Assembly: GCA_017510075.1 (NCBI GenBank)
Contig: JAFWNY010000001.1
Span: 1 to 37,041, forward strand
Reading direction: 5' to 3'
Length of the DNA stretch: 37,041 nucleotides
DNA from: Candidatus Saccharimonadota bacterium
GTDB taxonomy: Bacteria > Patescibacteriota > Saccharimonadia > Saccharimonadales > Saccharimonadaceae
Of this stretch, positions 1 through 7,661 are shown piece after piece; within the stretch, counting starts at the first letter, position 1, and each line of letters opens with the position of its first letter. The translations under genes and the position numbers were made by a program. The notes under the pieces are model-generated. The model worked only from the letters and a program-made list of their open reading frames with translations. It did not search any database and had not been told where the DNA came from.

Positions 1-1248
1 GGTGCTGGCATTATAGGTCCAGACACCCGAAGTGGCCTTAGTGGGATTGGTCTTAATGCCCGTGGTGGCATTCGTATTATTCGTCTGGTTACCACGAGTA
101 AGGGAGGCGACAATGTTATAGAGTGTCTGACTAGTACTACTGCCCCAGACTGCGTATAAGGTCATGTCGCCTGTAGGGGTGATGGACTGGTTGGTTCTAT
201 ATGCTACACTACCACCAGAAGTGGTCGCCCAACCCTTGAAGTAATAATTACCTCTGGTGAAGGCGTTATCTGCAAGGGCTACACTACTGCCTGGAGTGAC
301 TTCTTGGCTAGTAATAGATCCACTGCCACCGTTGGCGTTATAGGAAATAGTGTAACCATTTGACTTCCACATGGCATAGAGGGTAATGGCAGGGTCATTA
401 GCAGCATTGAGGTTATAAGTCCCACCCGAGGCAATCGTAGTACCAGAGCAAGTATCTGGACTACCCGCTGTAGGCAGTACCGTACACCAACCATTGAAGA
501 CTTTACCACTTCTGGTAGGAGTAGTAGAGGATAAGGTAACATTAGTAGAGCCAGCCAGTGGATCTGATATAGTACCAGTAGTATTATTAGGTAGTCCTGA
601 TACAGTGTCAGTAGTATTGCCTTTATTGTAAGTAATAGTATAGTTAATTAAGTTTGCTACAGCAGATACTATGAAGGTATTACTATATGATCCAGTGGGA
701 GTATTACTATCTACTCTAGCTCCTATAGCTAGAGTATAGGTATTTGGTGTAGTAGCATTAGCAGTACTAGTAATATCTAGTGTATGACCACTACTTCCTG
801 TACCAGGAGATGGTTGGAAGGAAGTATTAGTACTAGAGTTTAGTTTACTAGGCAGATATCCCCATTTACCATTATAGTTAGTGGCAGCTGTAGATGTATC
901 TGCAGAGAAGTCTGCTTCTGATACTGCAGAGCCAATAGAAGCAATACTGCCATTATTACCAGCAAGGTTAGTAGAACTACTAGCGGCAATACTTAGTGTA
1001 TAGCCACTATAGTTATTGGTAGTGACTGATATAGTACTATTATCAGACTTAGCAAAGTCGCCGTTAGTGGAATGAGGTAATATGTCTAGGCTGAGAGTAG
1101 TGTTGTCTATACTCATGCTAAGAGTGCTATTGGTAGCAAAGACACTATTCATCCCCCAGCTCCTCCCCACCGCCCCTAAAACTACCGCCAATATTATCAG
1201 CCTCAAAAACCCCACTGTTTTTTGGCGATTTTTCACAAAAATATTCAC
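1..1248 (-). CDS. Secreted surface protein with Listeria-Bacteroides (InlB B-type) repeats, C-terminus cut off by window edge
   Basis: An open frame of 416 codons runs without a stop from a GTG start to position 1. The start is supported by AAGGAG six bases upstream (1255-1260). The N-terminus has basic residues and a hydrophobic segment (GFLRLIILAVVLGAVG) ending near NSVFA, a likely signal peptide. Residues about 20-210 are Ser/Thr/Asn-rich, with a NNYSGYTLSI stretch that recalls the NGYTV segment of the surface proteins at 24-26 kb. From about residue 215 there are at least two Flg_new/InlB B-repeats, recognisable by YTITYNKG, FNGWC, ITLYAMW, then YTISYNANGGSG, FKGWAT, MTLYAVW. That repeat family is typical of secreted adhesin-like proteins. 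The C-terminal anchor is not visible. Adhesion or host-cell contact is inference. Confidence 0.85.
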   Translation of the reverse strand, partial: MNIFVKNRQKTVGFLRLIILAVVLGAVGRSWGMNSVFATNSTLSMSIDNTTLSLDILPHSTNGDFAKSDNSTISVTTNNYSGYTLSIAASSSTNLAGNNGSIASIGSAVSEADFSADTSTAATNYNGKWGYLPSKLNSSTNTSFQPSPGTGSSGHTLDITSTANATTPNTYTLAIGARVDSNTPTGSYSNTFIVSAVANLINYTITYNKGNTTDTVSGLPNNTTGTISDPLAGSTNVTLSSTTPTRSGKVFNGWCTVLPTAGSPDTCSGTTIASGGTYNLNAANDPAITLYAMWKSNGYTISYNANGGSGSITSQEVTPGSSVALADNAFTRGNYYFKGWATTSGGSVAYRTNQSITPTGDMTLYAVWGSSTSQTLYNIVASLTRGNQTNNTNATTGIKTNPTKATSGVWTYNAST

Positions 1249-1507
1249 TTCTTACTCCTTCTTTTAGTGACCTATTGTTAGTGACCAATTCCCCCTTTCT
1301 TCCCCCTACCCCCGTGACCTTTGTGCCCCCTCCGCACCTTTCTTTTCACTTCTTTTTGTGTGCCTCCCCCTACCGCTGTACTATACATTACCTCCAGCTA
1401 CTCCCATTTTACCCCACTTTTTCCAAAAAAACAATACCTTTTTCACCACATTTTTCCACCAATTCCCACATCTATACATATCCACCCACGCCAAATACCC
1501 CAAACAC
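1249..1507. other. Gene-free spacer, pyrimidine-rich on the plus strand
   Basis: This stretch between the surface protein and the terminator holds no convincing gene. The plus strand is strongly C/T-rich, and the short open frames in it are low-complexity Pro/Ser/His/Thr strings without ribosome binding sites. On the minus strand TGTATAGT near 1380-1388 could be a -10 element for the leftward surface gene, giving a leader of about 125 nt, but no good -35 is seen. Confidence 0.5.
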
Positions 1508-1544
1508 AAAAACAAACCGGAGTATCAATATCTCCGGTTTGTTT
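1508..1544 (-). terminator. Rho-independent terminator after the DUF11 surface gene
   Basis: A perfect 13-bp inverted repeat (1510-1522 with 1532-1544, arms AAACAAACCGGAG / CTCCGGTTTGTTT) encloses a 9-nt loop. It lies about 25 nt downstream of the stop codon of the minus-strand gene and is followed on that strand by a T-rich tract. Confidence 0.75.
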
Positions 1545-1568
1545 AGACCACCCGTGAAGCGGCCAGAC

Positions 1569-2864
1569 TTACATTAACTTTTTGCGGCTAGCAATGTAAT
1601 AACCAAGTGTAGTTACCACCGAACCAGCGCCAATCGCACCAGTCGCAATAGTTCCTGCACCAGTATTTACAATCGTGGAGGGAGTTTCCACAGCAGTATC
1701 TACCTTAGGTGTAGATGTCGAGCTAGTAGTAGTCACTACCACCTCAGGCTTATCTTCCTCTTTAGCCTTACAAGTTTCATCGTCCTTAGTTACCATCACA
1801 GACGCATCATCCTTGTAAACCTCACTATTCCTTACGGTCACATTTGCCCAGTTTACTAACTGATTAGAACCACAGGATAATGATTTGTCTACTACTTTAC
1901 CAGTGAAACGCACATAAGCATCACCATTTGGCAAATAACTACCAACGTTGATACCAGTAGTAGTCAACGTATTCTGATCAAGCAATACCCAATCAGACAA
2001 CCCAGCCTTATAGAAATAAGTTGAGTTTTGTACATATTCTACGTTGTTTGGCAAAATATCACGGATCATTACATCCTTTACTTCCTCAGCGAGCAAGTTT
2101 TTGTATTCAATACGATATTCAACTTCGTCGCCAACTTTCGCCTCTACAACTTCACCCCATTCCTTTGTACCTTTCAAACGTACAAATTTCTGCAATTTAG
2201 CTGCTACAGAATTGTGGACTTTCACATCAATCGTAACTACACCACTATATTCAAAACAGCCAGGGATTTTACCATTCAAAGAATCGTAACCAAGTGTAGC
2301 GCCCGAGGTAATCACCTCATTAGGAAGCGACACGGTACCCATCTTCGCATTGGTATACTTAGCCGAACCATCCACATACTCTAAGTAGAAGTCACTATCA
2401 GAATTCAAAGTTACTTCATCCCAGTAAGTACCAGGGTTGGCATTTGTAGAATTCAAATAACCAATAATCGTATGAGATTTTGCCACCGTAGTAGGCAAAC
2501 TAAAGTTCGCCCGTACACCCTCAGCTACCGCCTCGGTACCTTTGGGGCTGTTATTGTGTACGTAAAGTCGGATCGTATAAGTCTCGCCGTCTTTTACGTT
2601 GATCGTGTCAGCGTTCCAGGTATCCACGTTTGCACCAGCTACCTTCGCGCCTACGAAGTTCTTCTCGTTTCCGATTTTACCATCAGAGATCGAGTTAAAG
2701 GTGATAGTATCACCAAGTTTCCCCTCATTGATTTCCGCGATTGTGTAGTTAGCGCGACCGTTGTTTGAGTCGCCCCAAGCACTCACCATCGCAGGAGTTA
2801 GCGTCACACCAGCCACAATTGCAGCTGCCGAGACACTAAGGATAGATTTATAAACTTTATTCAT
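1569..2864 (-). CDS. Cell-surface protein with DUF11-like domain and C-terminal membrane anchor
   Basis: 431 residues. ATG is preceded by AAAGGA six bases upstream. A signal peptide (MNKVYKSILSVSAAAIVAGV...VSA) is followed by a beta-rich region. Residues about 225-345 look like a DUF11/isopeptide-type domain: KFVRLKGTKEWGEVVEAKVGDEVEYRIEYKN splits naturally into a strand pattern, followed by DVMIRDILPNNVEYV, a segment very typical of DUF11. A Thr/Ser-rich linker leads to STIVNTGAGT, a hydrophobic helix and RKKLM at the C-terminus. That arrangement resembles a degenerate LPxTG sorting signal, although the Leu-Pro is missing. It is probably an exposed wall or membrane protein; the ligand is unknown. 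It has its own terminator at 1508-1544. Confidence 0.8.
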   Translation of the reverse strand: MNKVYKSILSVSAAAIVAGVTLTPAMVSAWGDSNNGRANYTIAEINEGKLGDTITFNSISDGKIGNEKNFVGAKVAGANVDTWNADTINVKDGETYTIRLYVHNNSPKGTEAVAEGVRANFSLPTTVAKSHTIIGYLNSTNANPGTYWDEVTLNSDSDFYLEYVDGSAKYTNAKMGTVSLPNEVITSGATLGYDSLNGKIPGCFEYSGVVTIDVKVHNSVAAKLQKFVRLKGTKEWGEVVEAKVGDEVEYRIEYKNLLAEEVKDVMIRDILPNNVEYVQNSTYFYKAGLSDWVLLDQNTLTTTGINVGSYLPNGDAYVRFTGKVVDKSLSCGSNQLVNWANVTVRNSEVYKDDASVMVTKDDETCKAKEEDKPEVVVTTTSSTSTPKVDTAVETPSTIVNTGAGTIATGAIGAGSVVTTLGYYIASRKKLM

Positions 2865-2929
2865 AATATTCCTTTCATTTATTAAAAGTTTAAATACATT
2901 CTAGCCGAATTGTTAATTTTCGTCTTTGG

Positions 2930-3047
2930 CAACCGAATCATCTCAGATTCAAACATAATCTTGGGTGAGCCCAGCAGCACGAAGCTGCTGGGACTTATAT
3001 AAAAGTGCTAGAGGCTCCCCCCAGCCTCACCCTCTTATGCTATCTAT
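2930..3047 (+). repeat. Hairpin-rich element A (inverted relative of element B)
   Basis: The spacer between the two minus genes carries, on the plus strand, a 24-nt motif at 2930-2953 (beginning CAACCGAATCATC), a perfect 9-bp hairpin CCCAGCAGC-ACGAA-GCTGCTGGG at 2970-2992, a GAGGCT/AGCCTC hairpin at 3011-3028 and TTATGCTATCTAT at 3035-3047. The first motif (22 of 24 bases by eye) and the last (13 of 13) recur in the same order on the minus strand at 4903-4949. One hairpin may also help terminate the gene ending at 3054, but no T-run follows it. Confidence 0.55.
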
Positions 3048-3053
3048 TATATA

Positions 3054-4445
3054 TTAATCGGGTGGTGCTTCTGTGGCCCCTCCCGAACTTGGAATTGATG
3101 TGCCGCTACCGTAGGTAACCTCGTTACCCTTAGGTGTGGCTTCGTTAGCGGAGTTACCACTATCAACAGCATCCGGTTTAGCCGCTGGTTTTGTAGAAGG
3201 TGTAGAGGGGTCTTTCCCAGTGCTTTGAGAATTATTTACATCCTCTTTCACCTTTTGATCAGCCTTATAATCACTATGGGACTGACCAGTTTGACCAGTA
3301 CTTACGCTTTCCGGCTTCTCTGCCGCCGAGGTCTTCGACCCCATACCGGTATTAGTGCTTTCACCTGTACCGGTATTGTTGTTTGGCTTTACCAGGTCGC
3401 CCTCGGGTCCTTTTGAGGGGTCCTTGTTGTAGGTTGGGGTCGGGGTTGGCTTCGGGTCCGGCTTCACCGGATCTGCCGGGGTTACCGGCTGTACCGGCTT
3501 CTTACTCGGCGTCGCCGGAGTTGACTTACTCGGCGTCGACGAACTCGGGGTCGTCTTCGCCGGGGTCGTCGGAGTCGGTGCCGTCGGAGTAGTCGTCGCA
3601 GGAGTCTTCTTCGTAGGATTCTCCTGCGGGGTAATATTAAGCAGCTCCGCCACGTTGGCGGGCTGGAACAGGCAGTCCGCCCTTACCATAAAGGCAAGGG
3701 TACCCTTGTTCTCGCCACCATTCCCCGCAGCAGGGTTACCCCCAGTAGTGGAGCTCTTGATTTGGAGCTCCATCTTAAGGAAGTAACCATCCTTTTGATC
3801 AGTCTCGAACACCACGACATCCGGCACGCCGGAGGTGGTGAATGGGTTCACGTACATTTGGTCTGTAATGCCAGACGTGTAGTGAACTACACTGATCTTC
3901 GCTACGCTAGACTCAAGATACTTGAAGAAAGCCTTGAGCGTATCATGATACAGAATTTCGTCTGCCATGAATTTCTCTTTGGCTAAGTTAATTGTCTTTG
4001 CCCAGTTACCCTGGCAAGTTTCGTAAAACTCGCCCAGATAACGGGTCCCGAATAACCTATCGAACCAAGCCAAGTTCGCGGCTCCGATAGTCGGGTCGTC
4101 CCACAAGACCTCCCGCCAGAGCTCATACAGCTCCTGAGTGGTCATGTTTTCAATGTCCGGCCTAAGGCCGAAATTGAAATCGTCCTCAGTTGTGTCATTG
4201 GCAAGACACTCACTATTGTGAATGTAATACCAATTATTGCCCTCAATTGTTGCTGCTTTATCGGTTCCTTCCCCTTCCGTTACTTCCGTTGCTTCAGCAT
4301 TATCAGCGGTGCTAACGTCCACCGACGCAGACGTGGTGTCACGATGGGGCAAGTCAAGCTCACTGTAATCGACGCCCCCAATCAACACTCCACAGAAAGC
4401 TACAAGCACACCGATAGTAGCCAGCCACTTCAGCGTCTTTTTCAT
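3054..4445 (-). CDS. Secreted or membrane-anchored Pro/Thr-rich protein of unknown function
   Basis: 463 residues; family not recognised. An N-terminal hydrophobic segment (WLATIGVLVAFCGVLIGGV, residues about 8-26) looks like a signal peptide or anchor. Residues about 70-270 form a globular region with several Trp and four Cys, containing NNWYYIHNSECLAND and ELYELWREVLWDDP. Residues about 280-463 are low complexity, with many TPxxTP and KP repeats, then a Gly/Ser/Asn/Lys-rich tail without a membrane helix or sorting motif. It is the second gene of a unit with the small membrane protein 31 bp upstream. A Pro/Thr stalk behind a folded N-terminal domain suggests an extracytoplasmic protein; nothing shows an enzymatic role. 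Confidence 0.75.
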   Translation of the reverse strand: MKKTLKWLATIGVLVAFCGVLIGGVDYSELDLPHRDTTSASVDVSTADNAEATEVTEGEGTDKAATIEGNNWYYIHNSECLANDTTEDDFNFGLRPDIENMTTQELYELWREVLWDDPTIGAANLAWFDRLFGTRYLGEFYETCQGNWAKTINLAKEKFMADEILYHDTLKAFFKYLESSVAKISVVHYTSGITDQMYVNPFTTSGVPDVVVFETDQKDGYFLKMELQIKSSTTGGNPAAGNGGENKGTLAFMVRADCLFQPANVAELLNITPQENPTKKTPATTTPTAPTPTTPAKTTPSSSTPSKSTPATPSKKPVQPVTPADPVKPDPKPTPTPTYNKDPSKGPEGDLVKPNNNTGTGESTNTGMGSKTSAAEKPESVSTGQTGQSHSDYKADQKVKEDVNNSQSTGKDPSTPSTKPAAKPDAVDSGNSANEATPKGNEVTYGSGTSIPSSGGATEAPPD

Positions 4446-4476
4446 AGCTATTTCACTCCCTTCCTTCGTTCATCGT

Positions 4477-4848
4477 TTAGTCCCACGGCGCTTTCACACC
4501 GCTACTATCTTCTTCTTCATCATCATCTTCGGTCCAGGGCGCAACATGAGGGCGGCCTCTTCTACGCCGAGGTGCCCTCTCCCTCTCGCCATCGTCTAGG
4601 CATTTCAAATTCCATATAAAGAATATAGCTGCCACGAGAACGACGAGCATCGGCACCACCGACATAAGTGATGCCCAAAACGCCGGGATCGACACCGGCA
4701 TAGCCCGGATTACGAATACTGCAACAGCGATAACAATCGCAGTTCCGCTAAGTCCAACTACCTTTTCCTTACCATCCCTGTTCAGCAGGGCATCGGACAT
4801 CGCCACAACAATAAAAGCAATGCCGATGATGATAGCCATGATCAACAT
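4477..4848 (-). CDS. Small integral membrane protein with basic-acidic tail
   Basis: 123 residues; family not recognised. Three hydrophobic segments (about residues 2-17, 31-47 and 55-80) are followed by a basic patch (ERERAPRRRRGRPH) and an acidic patch (EDDDEEEDSS), so a soluble C-terminal tail is likely. AAGGAAG lies seven bases before the ATG. A good sigma-70 promoter at 4998-5026 gives a leader of about 140 nt that contains hairpin element B. The gene is followed after 31 bp by the secreted Pro/Thr-rich gene, so the two are probably co-transcribed. Confidence 0.75.
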   Translation of the reverse strand: MLIMAIIIGIAFIVVAMSDALLNRDGKEKVVGLSGTAIVIAVAVFVIRAMPVSIPAFWASLMSVVPMLVVLVAAIFFIWNLKCLDDGERERAPRRRRGRPHVAPWTEDDDEEEDSSGVKAPWD

Positions 4849-4878
4849 AGCTACACTTCCTTTCTAAATAAAATATTT

Positions 4879-4949
4879 GGAGGCCCCGCCTCCAGGTCGG
4901 TTATAGATAGCATAAACCAGCTTCATTTGAAGCTGGGATGATTCGGTTG
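4879..4949 (-). repeat. Hairpin-rich element B in the leader of the membrane-protein operon
   Basis: Read on the minus strand, the leader contains the 24-nt motif beginning CAACCGAATCATC (4926-4949), overlapping a perfect 8-bp hairpin CCAGCTTC-ATTT-GAAGCTGG (plus-strand 4917-4936), then TTATGCTATCTAT (4903-4915) and a GGAGGC/GCCTCC hairpin (4879-4893). It is an inverted relative of element A at 2930-3047. The rest of the 319-bp gene-free interval holds the promoter, the palindrome AACACTAGTGTT (5031-5042) and a terminator. Confidence 0.55.
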
Positions 4950-4997
4950 TTAATGGTCTTCGTCGTTTTATTAACTCCCAAAACTCAGACTACTTCC

Positions 4998-5026
4998 ATT
5001 GTATCACACTTTCGCTTTTTTGTCAA
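4998..5026 (-). promoter_or_regulatory. Sigma-70-type promoter for the 4848 to 3054 operon
   Basis: On the minus strand TTGACA (5021-5026) and TACAAT (4998-5003) are separated by exactly 17 bp. The predicted transcript starts near 4991. A 12-bp palindrome, AACACTAGTGTT at 5031-5042, lies just upstream of the -35 and could bind a regulator. Confidence 0.75.
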
Positions 5027-5115
5027 TAGCAACACTAGTGTTTTGTGCTAATGTCTATTATATTATAAACTTAACCTTATTAATCCATTTTAGTCAAATC
5101 ACACTAATTTTCCCC

Positions 5116-5145
5116 ATTAAAAGTGGGAGCCATTACAGCTCCCAC
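5116..5145 (-). terminator. Rho-independent terminator after the coiled-coil gene
   Basis: GTGGGAGC (5123-5130) pairs perfectly with GCTCCCAC (5138-5145) over a 7-nt loop. On the minus strand it is followed by TTTTAAT. It sits 22 bp beyond the stop codon of the coiled-coil gene. Confidence 0.8.
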
Positions 5146-5167
5146 AGTCAGGGTTGAACACGAATAT

Positions 5168-5743
5168 TTAACCGAGGCGGTGCCTCAGGAGCGCCACACG
5201 GCGCCGCTGCTTCGCAGCGAGCGCCGCCGCGCGCTCCAGCGCCTCATCGGCAGCGGCGGCCTGCGCCGCCAGCTCCGCCGTCTCGGTTTCATCGAGGAAA
5301 CCGCTAAGCAGCAGTGCCTCGACATCAGAGTTATCGTCGGCGGCAGACTGCACCGCAGGCTGTTTGGCAGCTTCCAGCTCCTCGACCCGCTTCTGCAGGT
5401 CTGCGGCCTTCTTCTCGGCGGCCTTGACCTTGGCCTCAGCCTCGGTCTTAACCTTCTCGGCCTCATCAGTGAGCGCCTTAGCTCTCGCGATGGACTCCTT
5501 AGCCTGAGCGGCAAGCTTCTCGGCCTCAGCGCTCTTGACCTTGGAATCAGCCGCCGCCGACTTGGCGGTCTTCAGCTCCTCACGGAGCTTTTTGACCTCC
5601 TCCTCGGTCTTCTTTTTAGCTTCCTCAGCGGTTTTGGCCTTCTTCTTGGCTTCCTCTTCCGAAGCCTTGAGCTTCTCGTAGGCCTTCGCGGCCTTCTCGA
5701 GCTCTTTATTGGCCTCTTTAACATCAGTGAACGTAAACTTCAT
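5168..5743 (-). CDS. Ala/Lys/Glu-rich coiled-coil protein
   Basis: 191 residues from the chosen ATG (MKFTFTDVKEANKEL), which has AGGAGGG seven bases upstream. Residues about 10-130 are almost entirely charged heptad-like sequence (KELEKAAKAYEKLKASEEE onward), a long coiled coil; the rest is Ala-rich helix ending in a basic tail. No signal peptide or membrane helix is seen, so it is probably cytoplasmic or structural. The frame stays open to an upstream ATG at 5830, which lies only six bases after a TGGTATAAT promoter. A leaderless form with 29 extra residues is therefore possible, or both forms may be made. Base composition is clearly GC-richer than its neighbours. Function unknown. Confidence 0.75.
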   Translation of the reverse strand: MKFTFTDVKEANKELEKAAKAYEKLKASEEEAKKKAKTAEEAKKKTEEEVKKLREELKTAKSAAADSKVKSAEAEKLAAQAKESIARAKALTDEAEKVKTEAEAKVKAAEKKAADLQKRVEELEAAKQPAVQSAADDNSDVEALLLSGFLDETETAELAAQAAAADEALERAAALAAKQRRRVALLRHRLG

Positions 5744-5836
5744 GTCCAAACCCTCCTTTTTTAATGTACACAGCACAAACCCTAAACGCAAAGCGTCAGC
5801 ATCCGCCCCATGCCAGTTTGTTTTGAACATGACCTC

Positions 5837-5865
5837 ATTATACCACACACGATTATTTTTGTCAA
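5837..5865 (-). promoter_or_regulatory. Promoter of the coiled-coil gene
   Basis: On the minus strand TTGACA (5860-5865), a 17-bp spacer and TATAAT (5837-5842, with an upstream TGG extension) form a near-consensus promoter. The predicted start falls at about 5830, on an in-frame ATG. Confidence 0.8.
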
Positions 5866-5945
5866 TACCTAAAGCATATTTCACCAAATAATCCAATAAT
5901 TCCCTCTTGATTTTCCGCCCAATCCACGCTATAATAATACCATAT

Positions 5946-6023
5946 GGTGGGATTAGCTCAGATGGTTAGAGCGTCTGATTGTGGTCCAGAAGGTCGACGG
6001 TTCGATCCCGTTATCCCACCCCA
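5946..6023 (+). tRNA. tRNA-His (GTG)
   Basis: A full cloverleaf can be drawn. Acceptor GTGGGAT pairs with ATCCCAC (6013-6019), the D-arm is TAGCTCAGATGGTTAGAGC, the anticodon loop contains GTG, and the T-arm is GACGG-TTCGATC-CCGTT. The extra 5' G at 5946 opposite discriminator C (6020) is the histidine identity feature. CCA is encoded at 6021-6023. Confidence 0.95.
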
Positions 6024-6036
6024 TTACAATGGCGCC

Positions 6037-6111
6037 GCGGGTATAGTACAGCGGTTAGTATGCAAGTTTTCCAAACTTGAGATGCCAGTTCGATTCTGGC
6101 TACCCGCACCA
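6037..6111 (+). tRNA. tRNA-Gly (TCC)
   Basis: Acceptor GCGGGTA pairs with TACCCGC (6101-6107), discriminator A and encoded CCA follow, and the T-arm is GCCAG-TTCGATT-CTGGC. The anticodon loop TTTCCAA gives anticodon TCC. It lies 13 bp after tRNA-His, probably in one transcript. Its last 18 bases are repeated at 6177-6194. Confidence 0.95.
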
Positions 6112-6194
6112 GAGAAAGTAAAAATAAGCACTTGTGCTTATTTTTGGTTTCTCTGGAGTGGGGCTGGCAGAAGATTTTCTGGCTACCCGCACCA
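6094..6194. repeat. 18-bp direct repeat of the tRNA-Gly 3' end
   Basis: TTCTGGCTACCCGCACCA occurs at 6094-6111 as the end of tRNA-Gly and again at 6177-6194, followed immediately by the next gene. The second copy is preceded by CAGAA-GATT-TTCTG, so a T-arm-like hairpin is also present. This is either a truncated tRNA duplicate or a relic of integration at the tRNA 3' end; only about 80 bp separate the copies. Confidence 0.7.
6111..6154 (+). terminator. Terminator after the His-Gly tRNA pair
   Basis: AAAAATAAGCA (6120-6130) pairs perfectly with TGCTTATTTTT (6135-6145) over a CTTG loop, and the stem ends in a T-run on either strand. An outer AGAGAAA / TTTCTCT pair flanks it. Confidence 0.75.
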
Positions 6195-6198
6195 CTCC

Positions 6199-6864
6199 TT
6201 ATTTCGGCAACAGCAAGAAAGCAATCGTCCCAGCCGCTGCACCTAGTATAATAGTCAAGATAATACCCACCACCAACCCAGCGCGCGAGTCCTTTTCCGG
6301 CTTCGAGATAATCGCTACCGGCCCCGCCTTCGGCTCCTTCGTCGGTTCCACCTTCTTCTGATACACATTCTTCGACAACGGCCGCTTTGCGACATTCACC
6401 TGATTGATAAACGGCGATTTCGGTATCTGGTACTTTCCTCTCTGATCATCCTTACTCGCTGTCACACTTCTTTTTCTAGAAGGTTTTTCAGCCAAATTAG
6501 CCAATTCTCCAACTGACTTTTCCACAGGGTTTTCCACAGGCTCCACCTCTGTTATTACTCCCAAAAGATCATCTCGCCCATTATCCGGCATCGCCCGATA
6601 TACGTTACTATTCCTAACTCTCCTATTTACGACCGCACGTTTCGTAACACCACCCTTTCGCTTCGTAGTGCTATTCTTCTGCGTCACCACGCCACCACGC
6701 ATCGTCACATCGCCGCCTACCATGTCGCCACGCATCGTCACATCACCACTCGTCATCGCAGCACTAGTCCGCACCGTCGTAGTCCTAACCCGACTTACGC
6801 CACCTCCCACCTGTCCAGTCGCGCCATTCTTAGTAGGCACAAAATCTATATATTTTTTATTCAT
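6199..6864 (-). CDS. Basic protein with C-terminal membrane anchor, unknown function
   Basis: 221 residues; not recognised. The N-terminal 200 residues are basic, rich in Thr, Gly, Val and Asn and probably disordered, with short near-repeats (SGDVTMRGDMVGGDVTMRGG). Residues about 195-218 (LVVGIILTIILGAAAGTIAFLLL) form a single membrane helix at the very C-terminus, so it is probably tail-anchored with the long part inside. Its ATG overlaps the tpiA stop as ATGA, so it is translationally coupled to tpiA. It ends five bases from the repeated tRNA-Gly fragment. Confidence 0.65.
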   Translation of the reverse strand: MNKKYIDFVPTKNGATGQVGGGVSRVRTTTVRTSAAMTSGDVTMRGDMVGGDVTMRGGVVTQKNSTTKRKGGVTKRAVVNRRVRNSNVYRAMPDNGRDDLLGVITEVEPVENPVEKSVGELANLAEKPSRKRSVTASKDDQRGKYQIPKSPFINQVNVAKRPLSKNVYQKKVEPTKEPKAGPVAIISKPEKDSRAGLVVGIILTIILGAAAGTIAFLLLPK

Positions 6865-7628
6865 GATCTGACTCTTTTAGCTACCTCAATTATATCAACG
6901 AATTCATTCAAAATCAAGCTCGACCCACCGACTAGCAGCCCATCCACCCCTGGCACCGTGAGATACGCCCCCGCATTCACCGGCTTTACACTCCCCCCAA
7001 ACAGCACCGGCACCCTCTCTGCCACTGCGCCATACATATCCACCAAACTCGCCCGAATCAACCGCACTACCTCCGCAATTTCATCTGGCGCCGCCGCCTT
7101 CGCCGCCTTTGTAGACGAAATCGCCCACACCGGCTCATACGCAATTATCACCTTGTCCAACATATCATCCGAAACCTCCGACAACCCCCCAGTCAGCTGA
7201 TCTCGAATCACATCCGCCGTCTCACCAAACGCCCGCTCGCTCTCCGTCTCGCCAATACATAATATCGGCGTTATCTTATTTCGCACCGCCGCCGCCACCT
7301 TTTTAGCAATCATTTTATCATCTTCACGAAGAATATACCGCCGCTCCGAATGCCCCACGATCGCATAATCCACTATCCCCCTCAGCTGCGCAAAAGACAC
7401 CTCCCCAGTAAACGCCCCCGTATCCCGATAAAACGCATTCTGCGCCGCCAACTTCATCTTGTGCCGATCCACCTGCAACGACAACGGCTGCAACGCAATA
7501 AGCGACGGCGCCACCACCACCTCCACATCTCGATAATTCGGCATTGCTTTTAAAAGTTTATGAAGATAGATCGAAGCCTCCCCCACCGTAAAGTTCAGCT
7601 TCCAATTGCCCACAATATAAGTTTTCAT
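6861..7628 (-). CDS. tpiA: Triosephosphate isomerase
   Basis: 255 residues, the usual length. It interconverts dihydroxyacetone phosphate and glyceraldehyde 3-phosphate in glycolysis. All hallmark residues are present: N8 and K10 in GNWKLN, catalytic H93 in VGHSERR, catalytic E165 in AYEPVWAI and the phosphate-binding FGGSVKP near the end. The start is leaderless-type: TGATATAAT ends six bases before the ATG. It is divergent from the HAD-type mutase, with only 33 bp between the two start codons, and is coupled by a 4-nt overlap to a membrane-anchored protein. Confidence 0.97.
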   Translation of the reverse strand: MKTYIVGNWKLNFTVGEASIYLHKLLKAMPNYRDVEVVVAPSLIALQPLSLQVDRHKMKLAAQNAFYRDTGAFTGEVSFAQLRGIVDYAIVGHSERRYILREDDKMIAKKVAAAVRNKITPILCIGETESERAFGETADVIRDQLTGGLSEVSDDMLDKVIIAYEPVWAISSTKAAKAAAPDEIAEVVRLIRASLVDMYGAVAERVPVLFGGSVKPVNAGAYLTVPGVDGLLVGGSSLILNEFVDIIEVAKRVRS

Positions 7629-7634
7629 AAAACC

Positions 7635-7652
7635 ATTATATCATGTTATAAT
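7635..7652. promoter_or_regulatory. Paired divergent extended -10 boxes between tpiA and the HAD mutase
   Basis: On the minus strand TGATATAAT has its hexamer at 7635-7640, six bases before the tpiA ATG. On the plus strand TGTTATAAT has its hexamer at 7647-7652, nine bases before the HAD gene ATG. Both genes are thus read from a 33-bp gap with almost no leader. Confidence 0.7.
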
Positions 7653-7661
7653 TAAACTATT

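Noticed and set aside
1275-1577. Short plus-strand frames in the pyrimidine-rich spacer
   Set aside because: Low-complexity Pro/His/Ser strings without ribosome sites or recognisable sequence.
5123-5764. Plus-strand Leu/Arg/Gly-rich frame opposite the coiled-coil gene
   Set aside because: Its composition is the antisense of the repetitive Ala/Glu/Lys codons, and a clear promoter, ribosome site and terminator support the minus strand.
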